This document shows, piece after piece, positions 1 through 7,520 of a stretch of 16,803 nucleotides of DNA. The position numbers were made by a program, and so were the translations under genes. The notes under the pieces are model-generated. The model saw only the letters and a list, made by a program, of their open reading frames with translations. It was not told the DNA's origin and made no database searches. Each line of letters starts with the position of its first letter. The stretch's first letter is position 1. The stretch is from an uncultured Lachnospiraceae bacterium (lineage in GTDB: Bacteria > Bacillota > Clostridia > Lachnospirales > Lachnospiraceae). Location of the stretch: the NCBI GenBank assembly GCA_900313435.1, contig OMRF01000120.1:1-16803 (forward strand). The letters are read 5' to 3'.

Positions 1-23
1 ACTTGAAGAATAGGGGACGAAAT

Positions 24-1316
24 ATGAAAAAGCTGGTTGTCGATGAAAAAACCATAAAGGAGGTTTTAAGCGAACTCCTTTCAAGAAAAAACTCTTCCTA
101 TGACGAGAGGGAGAAGATCGTACGTGATATAATAGAGGATGTGCGGACAAACGGTGACCGTGCACTTTTTTCCTATACGAAGAAATTTGACGGGGCAGAT
201 ATCGATGAGGATAATGTCAGGGTTTCGGAAAGTGAAATTGAGGAAGCCTACAAAAATGTGTCTGAAGATTTTCTTTCCGTCATAAGGAAAGCAATAAAGA
301 GGATCAGGGCCTTTCATGAGAGACAGAGGCAGAATTCCTGGTTTGAAGCGTCAGAGGGGACGATCTTAGGACAGCGGGTGATACCCATAGAACGGGCCGG
401 AGTGTATGCCCCCGGCGGAAAGGCAGCCTATCCGTCTTCCGTTCTTATGAATGTGATCCCGGCCCAGGTCGCGGGTGTTTCTGAGATCATCCTCCTTACT
501 CCCTGCGGAAAGGACGGGCATGTTGATGACAGGACAGTTGTCGCCGCGAAGGAAGCGGGAGTAAACGCTATATACAAGGCAGGTGGGGCACAGGCTATAG
601 CCGCCATGGCGTACGGTACAAAGAGCATTCCAAAGTGCATGAAGATCACGGGCCCCGGAAACATATTCGTGGCACTTGCAAAGAAACAGGTCTTTGGCTC
701 AGTCGGTATAGATTCTGTCGCCGGTCCTTCCGAGATCACAGTTCTTACGGACGGAACCGGGAATCCGAAGTATATAGCTTCTGATCTTCTTTCACAGGCA
801 GAGCATGATGAGATGGCATCATCAATACTTGTGACGACATCAAAAGATGCAGCGGATGCAATAGAACGTGAGATAAATGCCCTTGTTCCGACTATGGAGA
901 GAAAGGGTATAATAGAAAAGTCGCTTTCCGACTTCGGATATATACTGATCACGGATACGATGGAGGAGGCTATAGAATGTGTTAATGCCATAGCTCCCGA
1001 ACATCTTGAGATAATAACCAAGGATCCCTTCAGCACAATGACTTATATTAAAAACGCCGGAGCTGTTTTCCTCGGGGAGTATTCTTCAGAGCCGCTTGGC
1101 GACTATTTTGCGGGTCCGAACCATATTCTTCCCACCGGAGGGACCGCGAAATTTTTCTCTGCTCTTTCGGTTGATGATTTTGTTAAGAAGCAGAGCATCA
1201 TCTCCTTTTCAAAGGATGCGCTTAAACCTTTGCATAGTGACATCGAATGCTTCGCGGAAAATGAAGGGCTTTTTGCACACAGAAATTCCATAGCTGTCAG
1301 GTTTTCTGAAGAATAA
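24..1316 (+). CDS. hisD: Histidinol dehydrogenase
   Basis: Catalyses the last two steps of histidine synthesis, oxidising L-histidinol to histidinal and then to L-histidine with two NAD+, as a cytosolic zinc enzyme. The protein is 430 residues, the usual family length. Family residues fall at the same numbers as in the E. coli enzyme: the zinc ligands Q258 and H261 in SQAEHDEMA (E. coli 259 and 262, one off), the catalytic pair E326-H327 in APEHLEI, and H419 in FAHRNSIAVR. The GPGN and GIDSVAGPSEI blocks are also intact. I chose the ATG at 24 because AGGGG at 13-17 is a correctly spaced ribosome binding site. The in-frame TTG at 3 would add seven residues that overlap that site. It is followed 17 bases later by hisB, so it is very likely in the same operon, whose promoter and earlier genes lie upstream of the window. 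Confidence 0.97.
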   Translation: MKKLVVDEKTIKEVLSELLSRKNSSYDEREKIVRDIIEDVRTNGDRALFSYTKKFDGADIDEDNVRVSESEIEEAYKNVSEDFLSVIRKAIKRIRAFHERQRQNSWFEASEGTILGQRVIPIERAGVYAPGGKAAYPSSVLMNVIPAQVAGVSEIILLTPCGKDGHVDDRTVVAAKEAGVNAIYKAGGAQAIAAMAYGTKSIPKCMKITGPGNIFVALAKKQVFGSVGIDSVAGPSEITVLTDGTGNPKYIASDLLSQAEHDEMASSILVTTSKDAADAIEREINALVPTMERKGIIEKSLSDFGYILITDTMEEAIECVNAIAPEHLEIITKDPFSTMTYIKNAGAVFLGEYSSEPLGDYFAGPNHILPTGGTAKFFSALSVDDFVKKQSIISFSKDALKPLHSDIECFAENEGLFAHRNSIAVRFSEE

Positions 1317-1333
1317 AATTAGAAAGGATCGAT

Positions 1334-1933
1334 ATGGCAGAAAAAAAGAGAGAGGCTTCCGTCACGAGAAAGACTGCTGAGACTGACATCTCAATAAGCC
1401 TCACTATAGATGGAAGCGGAGTATATGACGTAGATACGGGCATAGGCTTTTTTGACCATATGCTTTCTGCATTTTCCAGGCACGGTTTCTTCGATCTTTC
1501 GGTGAAGTCGAAGGGTGATCTTTCGGTAGATTGCCATCATACGATAGAGGATACCGGGATAGTACTTGGAGAAGCGATGAAGAAGGCGCTTTCGGATAAG
1601 TCAGGTATAAAGCGCTTCGGAGACATCATCCTTCCCATGGATGATGCCCTGGTGCTCTGTGCCATTGATCTTTCAGGACGGCCTTATCTTTCATTTGACT
1701 GTGATTTTCAGACAGACAGGGTCGGTTATTTTGATACGGAGATGACAAAGGAATTCTTCTACAGCATTTCCTATTCCGCAGGCATGAATCTCCACATCAA
1801 AAAAATATCCGGTGAGAATGCTCATCACATCATAGAAGCCATGTTCAAGGCCTTTGGAAAGGCTCTTGACAGCGCAACTACTATTGACAAGCGGCTTTCC
1901 GGCGCGCTTTCTACGAAAGGAACCATAAACTGA
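1334..1933 (+). CDS. hisB: Imidazoleglycerol-phosphate dehydratase
   Basis: Dehydrates imidazole glycerol phosphate to imidazole acetol phosphate in histidine synthesis. At 199 residues it is the monofunctional form, without the histidinol-phosphatase domain fused in enterobacteria. The two repeated metal-binding signatures are visible: [10 protein letters not shown] at residues 66-75 and [16 protein letters not shown] beginning at 163. [16 protein letters not shown] near the N-terminus is also characteristic. These His/Glu clusters bind the two manganese ions of the family. AGAAAGGA at 1321-1328 precedes the ATG at a normal distance. The stop shares one base with the start of hisIE (TGATG at 1931-1935), so the two are probably translationally coupled. 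Confidence 0.97.
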   Translation: MAEKKREASVTRKTAETDISISLTIDGSGVYDVDTGIGFFDHMLSAFSRHGFFDLSVKSKGDLSVDCHHTIEDTGIVLGEAMKKALSDKSGIKRFGDIILPMDDALVLCAIDLSGRPYLSFDCDFQTDRVGYFDTEMTKEFFYSISYSAGMNLHIKKISGENAHHIIEAMFKAFGKALDSATTIDKRLSGALSTKGTIN

Positions 1934-3213
1934 TGGAAAGAAAGAATATAGTCGCAACGATCTATCTGAAGGACGGTCTTGCCGTAAAAAGCCCTTCCGA
2001 TACCGAAAAGGGTTTAGACCCCGTCAAGCTTGCAGAGATGTATAATGACAGCGGCATAGACAAGATATTTCTCGTAGATCTTTCCGAAGGCGATGAGGAA
2101 CATGATAAGAACATACTCATGATGAGGGACATAAACCGTTCCATAGATGTCAAGACCTGCGGAGCCGGAAACATCAAGCGTCTTGAGGACGTGAAAAAGA
2201 TACTTTATTCAGGCTGCATAGAGGTCGTGTTAAACGGCTCAAAGCCACAGACCCCTGAGATCCTTTCCGAGGCCGCGGAGCGCTTCGGTCCTGAGAAGAT
2301 GCTTGTCTCGGTCAAAAATGTGGATTTTGTATTTAAGCATAAGTCTCTGATCAATGACTCAGTACACGAGATCGTGATAATGGATCCCCAGGATGTTGCC
2401 AGTATTCAGAGGATTTCAAGTGTTCCCTATATCCTTAAGCAAGATGATAATAATATAGACCGTCTTGCCGAAAATCTCTCAAACGAGAATATCAGAGGAA
2501 TATACGGACCTTTTATAAACGATCCCGAAACAGATGTCATGAATCTAAAGTCCCTCCTTTCACAGCGCGGGATAAAGATGGATAATTTTGAGCCTCATTT
2601 AAAGTGGTCGGATCTTAAGACCGATGAAAAGGGACTCATTCCGGTCGTTGTCCAGGACTATAAGACGAATCAGGTCCTTATGCTTGCCTACATGAATGAG
2701 GAGGCCTTTGAAAAGACTATCACTATCGGAAGGATGACCTATTTCTCGAGGTCCAGAAATGAGCTTTGGACAAAGGGCGAGACCAGCGGACATTTCCAGT
2801 ATGTGAAGTCTCTGACCGCAGACTGCGACTTTGATACCATTTTGGCCAAGGTTTCACAGGTCGGGGTTGCCTGCCATACCGGAGCGATGAGCTGCTTCTT
2901 TAATGAGATCGTAAAAAAGGAATATGTGGAAAAGGATCCTTTAAAGGTCTTCGACAATGTCTACAAGATCATAGAGGACAGGAAGCTTCACCCCAAGGAA
3001 GGCTCCTATACAAATTATCTTTTCAACAAGGGGCTTGATAAGATTTTGAAGAAGGTAGGAGAGGAGACTTCTGAGCTCATCATCGCTTCAAAGAATTCCG
3101 TAAAGGATGATATTGTCTATGAGGAAGCCGACCTTCTTTATCATCTGATGGTCCTCATGGTGGAAAAGGAAGTTTCCTGGGAGGATGTAACGAGGGAGCT
3201 CGCCCAAAGATGA
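1933..3213 (+). CDS. hisIE: HisIE (PR-AMP cyclohydrolase / PR-ATP pyrophosphatase) with extra degenerate HisA/HisF-like N-terminal domain
   Basis: Carries out the second and third steps of histidine synthesis. There are three parts. Residues about 1-220 look like a HisA/HisF TIM barrel: [14 protein letters not shown] aligns residue for residue with the start of HisF, and [12 protein letters not shown] matches its phosphate-binding loop. Both catalytic aspartates are missing (Y11 and K128 in their places). Residues about 226-330 are the cyclohydrolase, with metal ligands D297, C298, D299 and D301, and cysteines C314 and C321 in [10 protein letters not shown]. Residues about 357-426 are the pyrophosphohydrolase, with VGEETSEL at 375-382 and EEADLLYHL at 397-405. 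At 426 residues it is about twice a normal HisIE. Both catalytic parts look intact; the barrel is probably a non-catalytic or structural remnant. It overlaps hisB by 1 base and the radical SAM gene by 4 bases. Confidence 0.93.
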   Translation: MERKNIVATIYLKDGLAVKSPSDTEKGLDPVKLAEMYNDSGIDKIFLVDLSEGDEEHDKNILMMRDINRSIDVKTCGAGNIKRLEDVKKILYSGCIEVVLNGSKPQTPEILSEAAERFGPEKMLVSVKNVDFVFKHKSLINDSVHEIVIMDPQDVASIQRISSVPYILKQDDNNIDRLAENLSNENIRGIYGPFINDPETDVMNLKSLLSQRGIKMDNFEPHLKWSDLKTDEKGLIPVVVQDYKTNQVLMLAYMNEEAFEKTITIGRMTYFSRSRNELWTKGETSGHFQYVKSLTADCDFDTILAKVSQVGVACHTGAMSCFFNEIVKKEYVEKDPLKVFDNVYKIIEDRKLHPKEGSYTNYLFNKGLDKILKKVGEETSELIIASKNSVKDDIVYEEADLLYHLMVLMVEKEVSWEDVTRELAQR

Positions 3214-5105
3214 GTCTTGCAAAAAGACTTGCACTGCCTGACGATGTCCTGATGAAAGTCGACAAGGCAGCGCGTTATATCGGAAATGAAGTTAATGCTG
3301 TATTTAAGGATAAAGAATCTGTAGACATCAGGATCGCCATGTGCTTTCCGGATGTCTATGAGATAGGCATGAGTCATATCGGAATGCAGATCCTTTATTC
3401 TATGTGGAATGAAAGACCGGACACATGGTGCGAAAGAGTTTTCTGCCCGTGGCCCGATCTTTTTTCCATGATGAAGGAAAGAGGGATAAGGCTTTTTGCG
3501 CTTGAATCGCAGGAAGAGCTTCTTTCCTTTGATCTAGTAGGCATTACCCTGATGTATGAGATGTGCTATACGAACATACTTGAGATACTTGATCTTTCAG
3601 GTATTCCGCTTCATTCAAAGGACAGGGGAGACGAATATCCCATAGTCATGGGAGGAGGTGCCTGCACCTACAACCCTGAACCCATAGCCGATTTCTTTGA
3701 TCTTTTCTACCTTGGGGAGGGTGAGGTTCAATATGATCAAATTCTTGATCTCTATAAGAGCCATAAGTATTCCGGAAACTATTCCCGAAATACCTTCCTT
3801 CATGAAGCCGCTAAGATCCCCGGCGTATATGTGCCGTCTTTGTATGAGGTCTCTTACAACCCCGATAATACGATAAGAGCCTTTACTCCTTTGTATCCTG
3901 ATATCCCGACTGTCATCAAGAGGCAGGTTGTTACAGATCTTGACAGCGCGCCTTACCCCAAAAAGCCTGTGGTCGCAAATGTAAAGGCTGTGCAGGACAG
4001 GGCTGTGATAGAGGTGCAGAGGGGCTGCATCAGAGGCTGCCGATTCTGCCAGGCCGGTACCACCTACAGACCCGCCAGGGAAAGAAACGCAAAAACGTGT
4101 CTTAACATTGCAAAGGAGCAGCTTAGATCAACAGGCTATGATGAGCTTTCCTTAAGCTCCCTTTCAACCAGCGATCATAAAGAGCTTGCTGTCCTCATGG
4201 ACGAGCTTATCTCCTTTTGCAGGGAAGAAAATGTGAATATCAGCCTGCCGTCACTTCGGATAGACGCTTTTTCCCTTGATGTGATGGAAAAGGTTCAGGA
4301 TGTGAAAAAATCATCCCTTACTTTTGCGCCTGAAGCCGGCTCCCAGAGACTTCGGGACGTGATAAACAAGGGCCTTTCGGTTGAAGACATAATGAATGGG
4401 GCACGTGACGCCTTTCTTTTGGGCTGGAATAAGGTAAAACTCTATTTCATGCTCGGTCTTCCTACGGAGACAAAGGAGGATCGGGAGGATATAGCTCATC
4501 TTGCAAACGAGGTGGCAGCTCTTTATTACGAAACGATCAAAAAAGAAGACAGAAAGGGACGAGTATCAGTAAATGTCTCAACCTCATTTTTTGTCCCCAA
4601 GCCCTTTACGCCCTTTCAGTGGTATAGGATGTTTGAACCCGGGGAATATCTTTCGAGGGCACATGATGTGAATGCCGCCATCAAATCAGAACTTAATCAC
4701 AAAAGCATCACCTACAGCTGGCATGACGCTGAGACTTCAGTGCTTGAAGGCATATTTGCATTGGGTGACCGAAGGATCGCCCCTGCAATAGAATACGCAT
4801 ACAAAAAAGGACAGATATTTGATGCCTGGACGGATTATTTCAATTTCGGTATCTGGGAGGAAGCCTTTGAAAAGACAGGGATAAATACTGATTTTTATAT
4901 CTCAAGGATAAAGCCTCTTGATGAGATCCTGCCCTGGGATTTTATAGACTGCGGAGTTTCGAGAGAATTTCTGGAAAAAGAGTGGGAGAGGGCAAAGGAA
5001 GGCGTTGTCACAAAAAACTGTCGTAAAGGTTGCTCACTTTGCGGCTGCTTTGATATGAAAACGGGAGTCTGCGTGGAAAGAAGAGATAGGGAGGCAGTAT
5101 CATGA
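3210..5105 (+). CDS. B12-binding-type radical SAM protein, TIGR03960 family
   Basis: A 631-residue iron-sulfur protein of a widespread family of unknown function. The first ~200 residues resemble the cobalamin-binding-type domain found in many radical SAM enzymes ([21 protein letters not shown], then [28 protein letters not shown]). The radical SAM core follows, with the cluster motif C273-x3-C277-x2-C280 in [23 protein letters not shown] second cysteine group near the C-terminus (C604, C608, C611, C613) repeats the CX3CX2C spacing. The start overlaps the hisIE stop as ATGA at 3210-3213, and its own stop overlaps the next start the same way, so all three are probably translated together. From general knowledge this gene is commonly paired with the DUF2344 gene and then ribonuclease G and rplU-rpmA. 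Those last genes are not here. The reaction is unknown. Confidence 0.9.
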   Translation: MSLAKRLALPDDVLMKVDKAARYIGNEVNAVFKDKESVDIRIAMCFPDVYEIGMSHIGMQILYSMWNERPDTWCERVFCPWPDLFSMMKERGIRLFALESQEELLSFDLVGITLMYEMCYTNILEILDLSGIPLHSKDRGDEYPIVMGGGACTYNPEPIADFFDLFYLGEGEVQYDQILDLYKSHKYSGNYSRNTFLHEAAKIPGVYVPSLYEVSYNPDNTIRAFTPLYPDIPTVIKRQVVTDLDSAPYPKKPVVANVKAVQDRAVIEVQRGCIRGCRFCQAGTTYRPARERNAKTCLNIAKEQLRSTGYDELSLSSLSTSDHKELAVLMDELISFCREENVNISLPSLRIDAFSLDVMEKVQDVKKSSLTFAPEAGSQRLRDVINKGLSVEDIMNGARDAFLLGWNKVKLYFMLGLPTETKEDREDIAHLANEVAALYYETIKKEDRKGRVSVNVSTSFFVPKPFTPFQWYRMFEPGEYLSRAHDVNAAIKSELNHKSITYSWHDAETSVLEGIFALGDRRIAPAIEYAYKKGQIFDAWTDYFNFGIWEEAFEKTGINTDFYISRIKPLDEILPWDFIDCGVSREFLEKEWERAKEGVVTKNCRKGCSLCGCFDMKTGVCVERRDREAVS

Positions 5106-5863
5106 GCCGTGTTCGGATAAGGTTTTCAAAGCACGGCGCAATGAAGTATCTGGGGCATCTTGATCTTCTCCGCTTTTTTCAGAAGGCGATAAAGAGGGCG
5201 CAGTTGCCTGTCTTAATGAGCCGTGGCTTTTCGCCCCATCAGTTATTATCCTTCGCTATGCCGCTTTCAGTCGGGCTTACCAGCGAGGGTGAGTACTTTG
5301 ATATGGAGCTTGATAGCGAAAAAGACCCTGATATTTCATGTGATGGGATAAGAAAAAGGCTTTCCTCTGAAATGGTTTCCGGGATAGAGATAATATCGGT
5401 ATCCGGGCTTTCAAAGGATGAAAAAAACGTGATGTCAGCTGTATCTAAGGCAATGTACATCATATATTACAAGAGACATCCAAAGTGGGAGGATAAGGCT
5501 TCTCCGGACAGGCTGGTCTCACATTTTGATGAGCTTTCTTCTCTCACCTTTGAGAAGGCGACAAAGAAGGGCACAAAAACTCTTGATCTTAAAAAAGAAG
5601 TCACTCAATTTAAGAGCGGTTTCTTTGATGAGCGCTTTTTTGAAGAGCATCCCTGTTTTGACAATACAGGGGAATTCCTGACAGGAGAGGGTGATCCATA
5701 TTTTACCGTCACTCTTTCTGCCGGAAGCAATAACAATATAAGGCCGGAGGCCTTCTTTGAAGTGCTGCTATACTCTCTGACAGGTGAGTATTTTACCATA
5801 GTCACTGAGGGGAACGGCACGGGAGATCTTGCGATACACAGGGTGGATCTGTTTTTTGAATAA
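5102..5863 (+). CDS. TIGR03936 / DUF2344 family protein, partner of the radical SAM gene
   Basis: A 253-residue protein of unknown function that is found next to, or sometimes fused to, the TIGR03960 radical SAM protein. Recognised from its N-terminal block: RIRFSKHGAMKYLGHLDLLR at residues 5-24, then MSRGFSPHQLLSFAMPLSVGL and EGEYFDMEL, which are the conserved parts of the family. The C-terminal half is poorly conserved and charged. No membrane segment or signal peptide is visible. It starts inside the previous stop codon (ATGA at 5102-5105), which suggests strict co-expression. No ribonuclease G or ribosomal L21/L27 genes follow, unlike the common arrangement. It appears to be the last gene of the operon that begins with the his genes. 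The family call is solid; the role is not known. Confidence 0.88.
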   Translation: MSRVRIRFSKHGAMKYLGHLDLLRFFQKAIKRAQLPVLMSRGFSPHQLLSFAMPLSVGLTSEGEYFDMELDSEKDPDISCDGIRKRLSSEMVSGIEIISVSGLSKDEKNVMSAVSKAMYIIYYKRHPKWEDKASPDRLVSHFDELSSLTFEKATKKGTKTLDLKKEVTQFKSGFFDERFFEEHPCFDNTGEFLTGEGDPYFTVTLSAGSNNNIRPEAFFEVLLYSLTGEYFTIVTEGNGTGDLAIHRVDLFFE

Positions 5864-5867
5864 TATC

Positions 5868-5896
5868 TTGATTTTTTACATTCCATCCTTTATACT
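5868..5896 (+). promoter_or_regulatory. Sigma-A-type promoter for the FliD-like gene
   Basis: TTGATT at 5868-5873 and TATACT at 5891-5896 are separated by exactly 17 bases, close to the TTGACA/TATAAT consensus. Transcription would begin near 5903, giving a leader of about 84 bases before the ATG at 5987. It starts five bases after the preceding stop codon, so the gene can be expressed independently of the his/radical SAM operon. I saw no sigma-28-type flagellar promoter (TAAA with GCCGATAA). Confidence 0.65.
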
Positions 5897-5903
5897 ACAA
5901 ATG

Positions 5904-5919
5904 TAAAACTATAGTTTTA
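5904..5919 (+). repeat. 16-bp perfect palindrome at the predicted transcription start
   Basis: TAAAACTATAGTTTTA is a perfect inverted repeat beginning within a base or two of the predicted start site. It could be a repressor operator, or in RNA a 6-bp A-U hairpin with a TATA loop at the very 5' end of the message. The sequence does not decide between these, and an AT-rich palindrome of this size can also arise by chance. Confidence 0.5.
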
Positions 5920-5947
5920 TAGTTCGCATGGAGGCGGATGTAGATTC

Positions 5948-5964
5948 GGAAGGCTTTGCCTTCC
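5948..5964 (+). promoter_or_regulatory. Perfect 7-bp leader hairpin upstream of the ribosome binding site
   Basis: GGAAGGC, loop TTT, GCCTTCC form a perfect GC-containing stem in the 5' leader, ending seven bases before the Shine-Dalgarno AAAGGAG (5972-5978). No run of T follows, so it is not an intrinsic terminator. It could affect mRNA stability or access to the ribosome binding site. Four GGA triplets occur in the leader (5930, 5936, 5948, 5975), one inside the Shine-Dalgarno, as in messages controlled by CsrA. That regulation is inference only. Confidence 0.5.
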
Positions 5965-5986
5965 TTGTATCAAAGGAGTGATCAAT

Positions 5987-6718
5987 ATGGCATTTACGAT
6001 CAATTCAATGGCTCAGTCCGGTACAGGCTTTAATTCCCTTTTTGGAGTTTCAAATTCAAATAATTCCGGGAATGGTATCTATTCTCTTCTCGGGGATTAT
6101 TCCTCTATCAAGAGCGGATCATACGGAAAACTTGTTTCAAAGTATCTTTCCGAGTCTGATGACAGCAGTTCAAAGAAGTCTTCAACCATCAATGATACGA
6201 AGAAAAAGACTTCAAGTGATACCTTAAAGCCCAATGCCGCATATACAGCGCTTAATGACACAAAGTCCCTTCAGTCTTCGATCAAGGCTCTTTCCGATGA
6301 GGAACTTTACAAGGAGGGGGCTGATGCAGATAAACTTTACGATAAGGCAAAGTCCTTTGTGAATGATTATAATGACCTCATCGATTCGGCGAAGAGCTCA
6401 AATATCAGCGGACTCAAGACGAATGTGAACTCGATAGTATCAAGGACCGCTGCAGAGAAGGAGAATCTTAAGAATATCGGTATCACCGTGAATTCTGACG
6501 ATACACTTTCCATAGACAAGGATAAGTTCAATGCTGCAGACAAGGATGATGTGAAGAAACTCCTCGGGCAGACAGGCGGCTATGCTTCAATGGTAGGCGT
6601 GAATGCCAACGGCGCTGAGTATTATGCTCAGGCAGCGGCTTCCTCCGGCAGCCTTTACGGAAGTTCAGGATCATACAGCTACGGAAGCTTCGGCTCTTCA
6701 TTTTCGGTTTATTCATGA
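5987..6718 (+). CDS. Small protein resembling the C-terminal part of flagellar cap protein FliD (putative flagellar/secreted)
   Basis: A 243-residue protein I can only partly recognise. Residues ~115-190 (FVNDYNDLIDSAKSSN, then LKNIGITVNSDDTLSIDKDKF, then VKKLLGQ) resemble the conserved C-terminal region of FliD, the filament cap. The rest of FliD is missing. Residues 35-53 (LGDYSSIKSGSYGKLVSKY) form a block I believe recurs in Lachnospiraceae proteins of this kind. A Ser/Lys-rich linker lies around residues 55-80 and a Ser/Gly/Tyr-rich tail of ~30 residues ends the protein. It has no cysteine and no signal peptide, as expected of proteins exported by the flagellar apparatus. The ATG at 5987 is preferred because AAAGGAG (5972-5978) lies eight bases upstream; the GTG at 5978 overlaps that site. 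It stands alone between its own promoter and terminator, with no other flagellar gene nearby. Confidence 0.7.
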   Translation: MAFTINSMAQSGTGFNSLFGVSNSNNSGNGIYSLLGDYSSIKSGSYGKLVSKYLSESDDSSSKKSSTINDTKKKTSSDTLKPNAAYTALNDTKSLQSSIKALSDEELYKEGADADKLYDKAKSFVNDYNDLIDSAKSSNISGLKTNVNSIVSRTAAEKENLKNIGITVNSDDTLSIDKDKFNAADKDDVKKLLGQTGGYASMVGVNANGAEYYAQAAASSGSLYGSSGSYSYGSFGSSFSVYS

Positions 6719-6727
6719 AAATTCTTA

Positions 6728-6736
6728 TGCTATAAT
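6728..6736 (+). promoter_or_regulatory. Extended -10 promoter for purO
   Basis: TGC followed by a perfect TATAAT at 6731-6736 is an extended -10 element. The best -35 at 17-base spacing is TTTATT (6708-6713), which is weak, as extended -10 promoters allow. Transcription would start near 6743, inside the 5' arm of the terminator at 6740-6772. The new message would therefore carry a shortened stem and could escape termination. Confidence 0.5.
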
Positions 6737-6739
6737 CTT

Positions 6740-6772
6740 CTCCGGCGGTTTTAAGACCGTCGGAGTTTTTTT
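6740..6772 (+). terminator. Intrinsic terminator after the FliD-like gene
   Basis: CTCCGGCGGT (6740-6749) pairs with ACCGTCGGAG (6756-6765) over ten base pairs with one G-U wobble, closing a six-base loop. Seven T follow at 6766-6772. This is a classic strong terminator and separates the FliD-like gene from the purine genes. Confidence 0.92.
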
Positions 6773-6792
6773 AATTTAAGGAGGATTTTCAT

Positions 6793-7506
6793 TTGGAGCT
6801 TAAGTCTTTATCAAAGGTTCTTTCGGGTAATTCTTACCCCGGAAGAGGAATAGTCCTTGGAATGTCTGAGGACAAACAGTTTGCTGTTGCTGCCTATTTC
6901 ATAATGGGACGGAGCACAAATTCAAGGAACAGGATATTCGTTACCGATGGAGAGGGACTTCGTACCCAGGCTCATGATCCTTCAAAGATGGAGGATCCCA
7001 GCCTCATCATCTATTCACCTGTAAGGGTGCTCGACAATTACACCATCATCACGAACGGTGACCAGACAGATACCATCTATGAAGGTATGAAGGCCGGAAA
7101 ATGCTTCATGGGATCTCAGGAGGAAAGGACCTTCGAGCCCGATTCGCCCAATTATACCCCTCGTATTTCAGGGCTTATGCATGTCGAAAACGGTAAGTAC
7201 GACTACCGTCTCTCAATCTTAAAGACAGACGAGGGACGTCCCGAATGTACGGTGAGACAGCTGTTTGCCTACGATACTCCCTTCCCCGGTGAGGGCAGAT
7301 TCTTACATACTTATTCAGGAGACGGGAATCCGCTCCCTTCATTTTCCGGAGAGCCGGAGAGGGTTGATATAAAGGGAAATCTTGATGATTTCACGGACAT
7401 GATCTGGAACTCCCTGAACCATGATAATAAGGTCTCGTTATTTACAAGGTTTATCGAGATCGCCACAGGAAAGGTTGAGACAAGGATAGTAAACATAAAC
7501 GCGTAA
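6793..7506 (+). CDS. purO: IMP cyclohydrolase, archaeal PurO type
   Basis: Closes the ring of FAICAR to give IMP, the last step of purine synthesis. Most bacteria do this with the N-terminal domain of PurH. This 237-residue protein instead matches the unrelated PurO family (PF07826 type), recognised from YPGRGIVLG near the N-terminus, AAYFIMGRSTNSRNRIFV at about residues 35-52, and downstream blocks such as YDYRLSILKT and FAYDTPFPGEGRFLHTYSGDGNPLPSF. The start is TTG: AAGGAGG (6778-6784) lies eight bases upstream, and the next ATG falls 23 codons later inside conserved sequence. The AICAR transformylase gene, which supplies its substrate, follows after 14 bases. No purH cyclohydrolase domain is present in the window. 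Confidence 0.9.
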   Translation: MELKSLSKVLSGNSYPGRGIVLGMSEDKQFAVAAYFIMGRSTNSRNRIFVTDGEGLRTQAHDPSKMEDPSLIIYSPVRVLDNYTIITNGDQTDTIYEGMKAGKCFMGSQEERTFEPDSPNYTPRISGLMHVENGKYDYRLSILKTDEGRPECTVRQLFAYDTPFPGEGRFLHTYSGDGNPLPSFSGEPERVDIKGNLDDFTDMIWNSLNHDNKVSLFTRFIEIATGKVETRIVNINA

Positions 7507-7520
7507 AGAAAGGAGATAAA

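Noticed and set aside
428..1036. 202-codon minus-strand open frame opposite hisD
   Set aside because: It lies wholly inside hisD, whose catalytic residues are all intact. Its translation is Ser/Ala-rich without domain features and there is no ribosome binding site.
5824..5857. Possible terminator at the end of the DUF2344 gene (AGATC/GATCT with T run)
   Set aside because: The stem is only 5 bp with a 17-base loop, too weak to call an intrinsic terminator.
5928..5981. 17-codon leader ORF before the FliD-like gene as a real gene
   Set aside because: No ribosome binding site precedes its ATG and its peptide has no run of regulatory codons. It is kept only as part of the leader finding.
6528..6716. 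Minus-strand frame opposite the FliD-like gene end
   Set aside because: An Arg/Ser/His-rich shadow of the Ser/Gly/Tyr tail codons, with no start signal.
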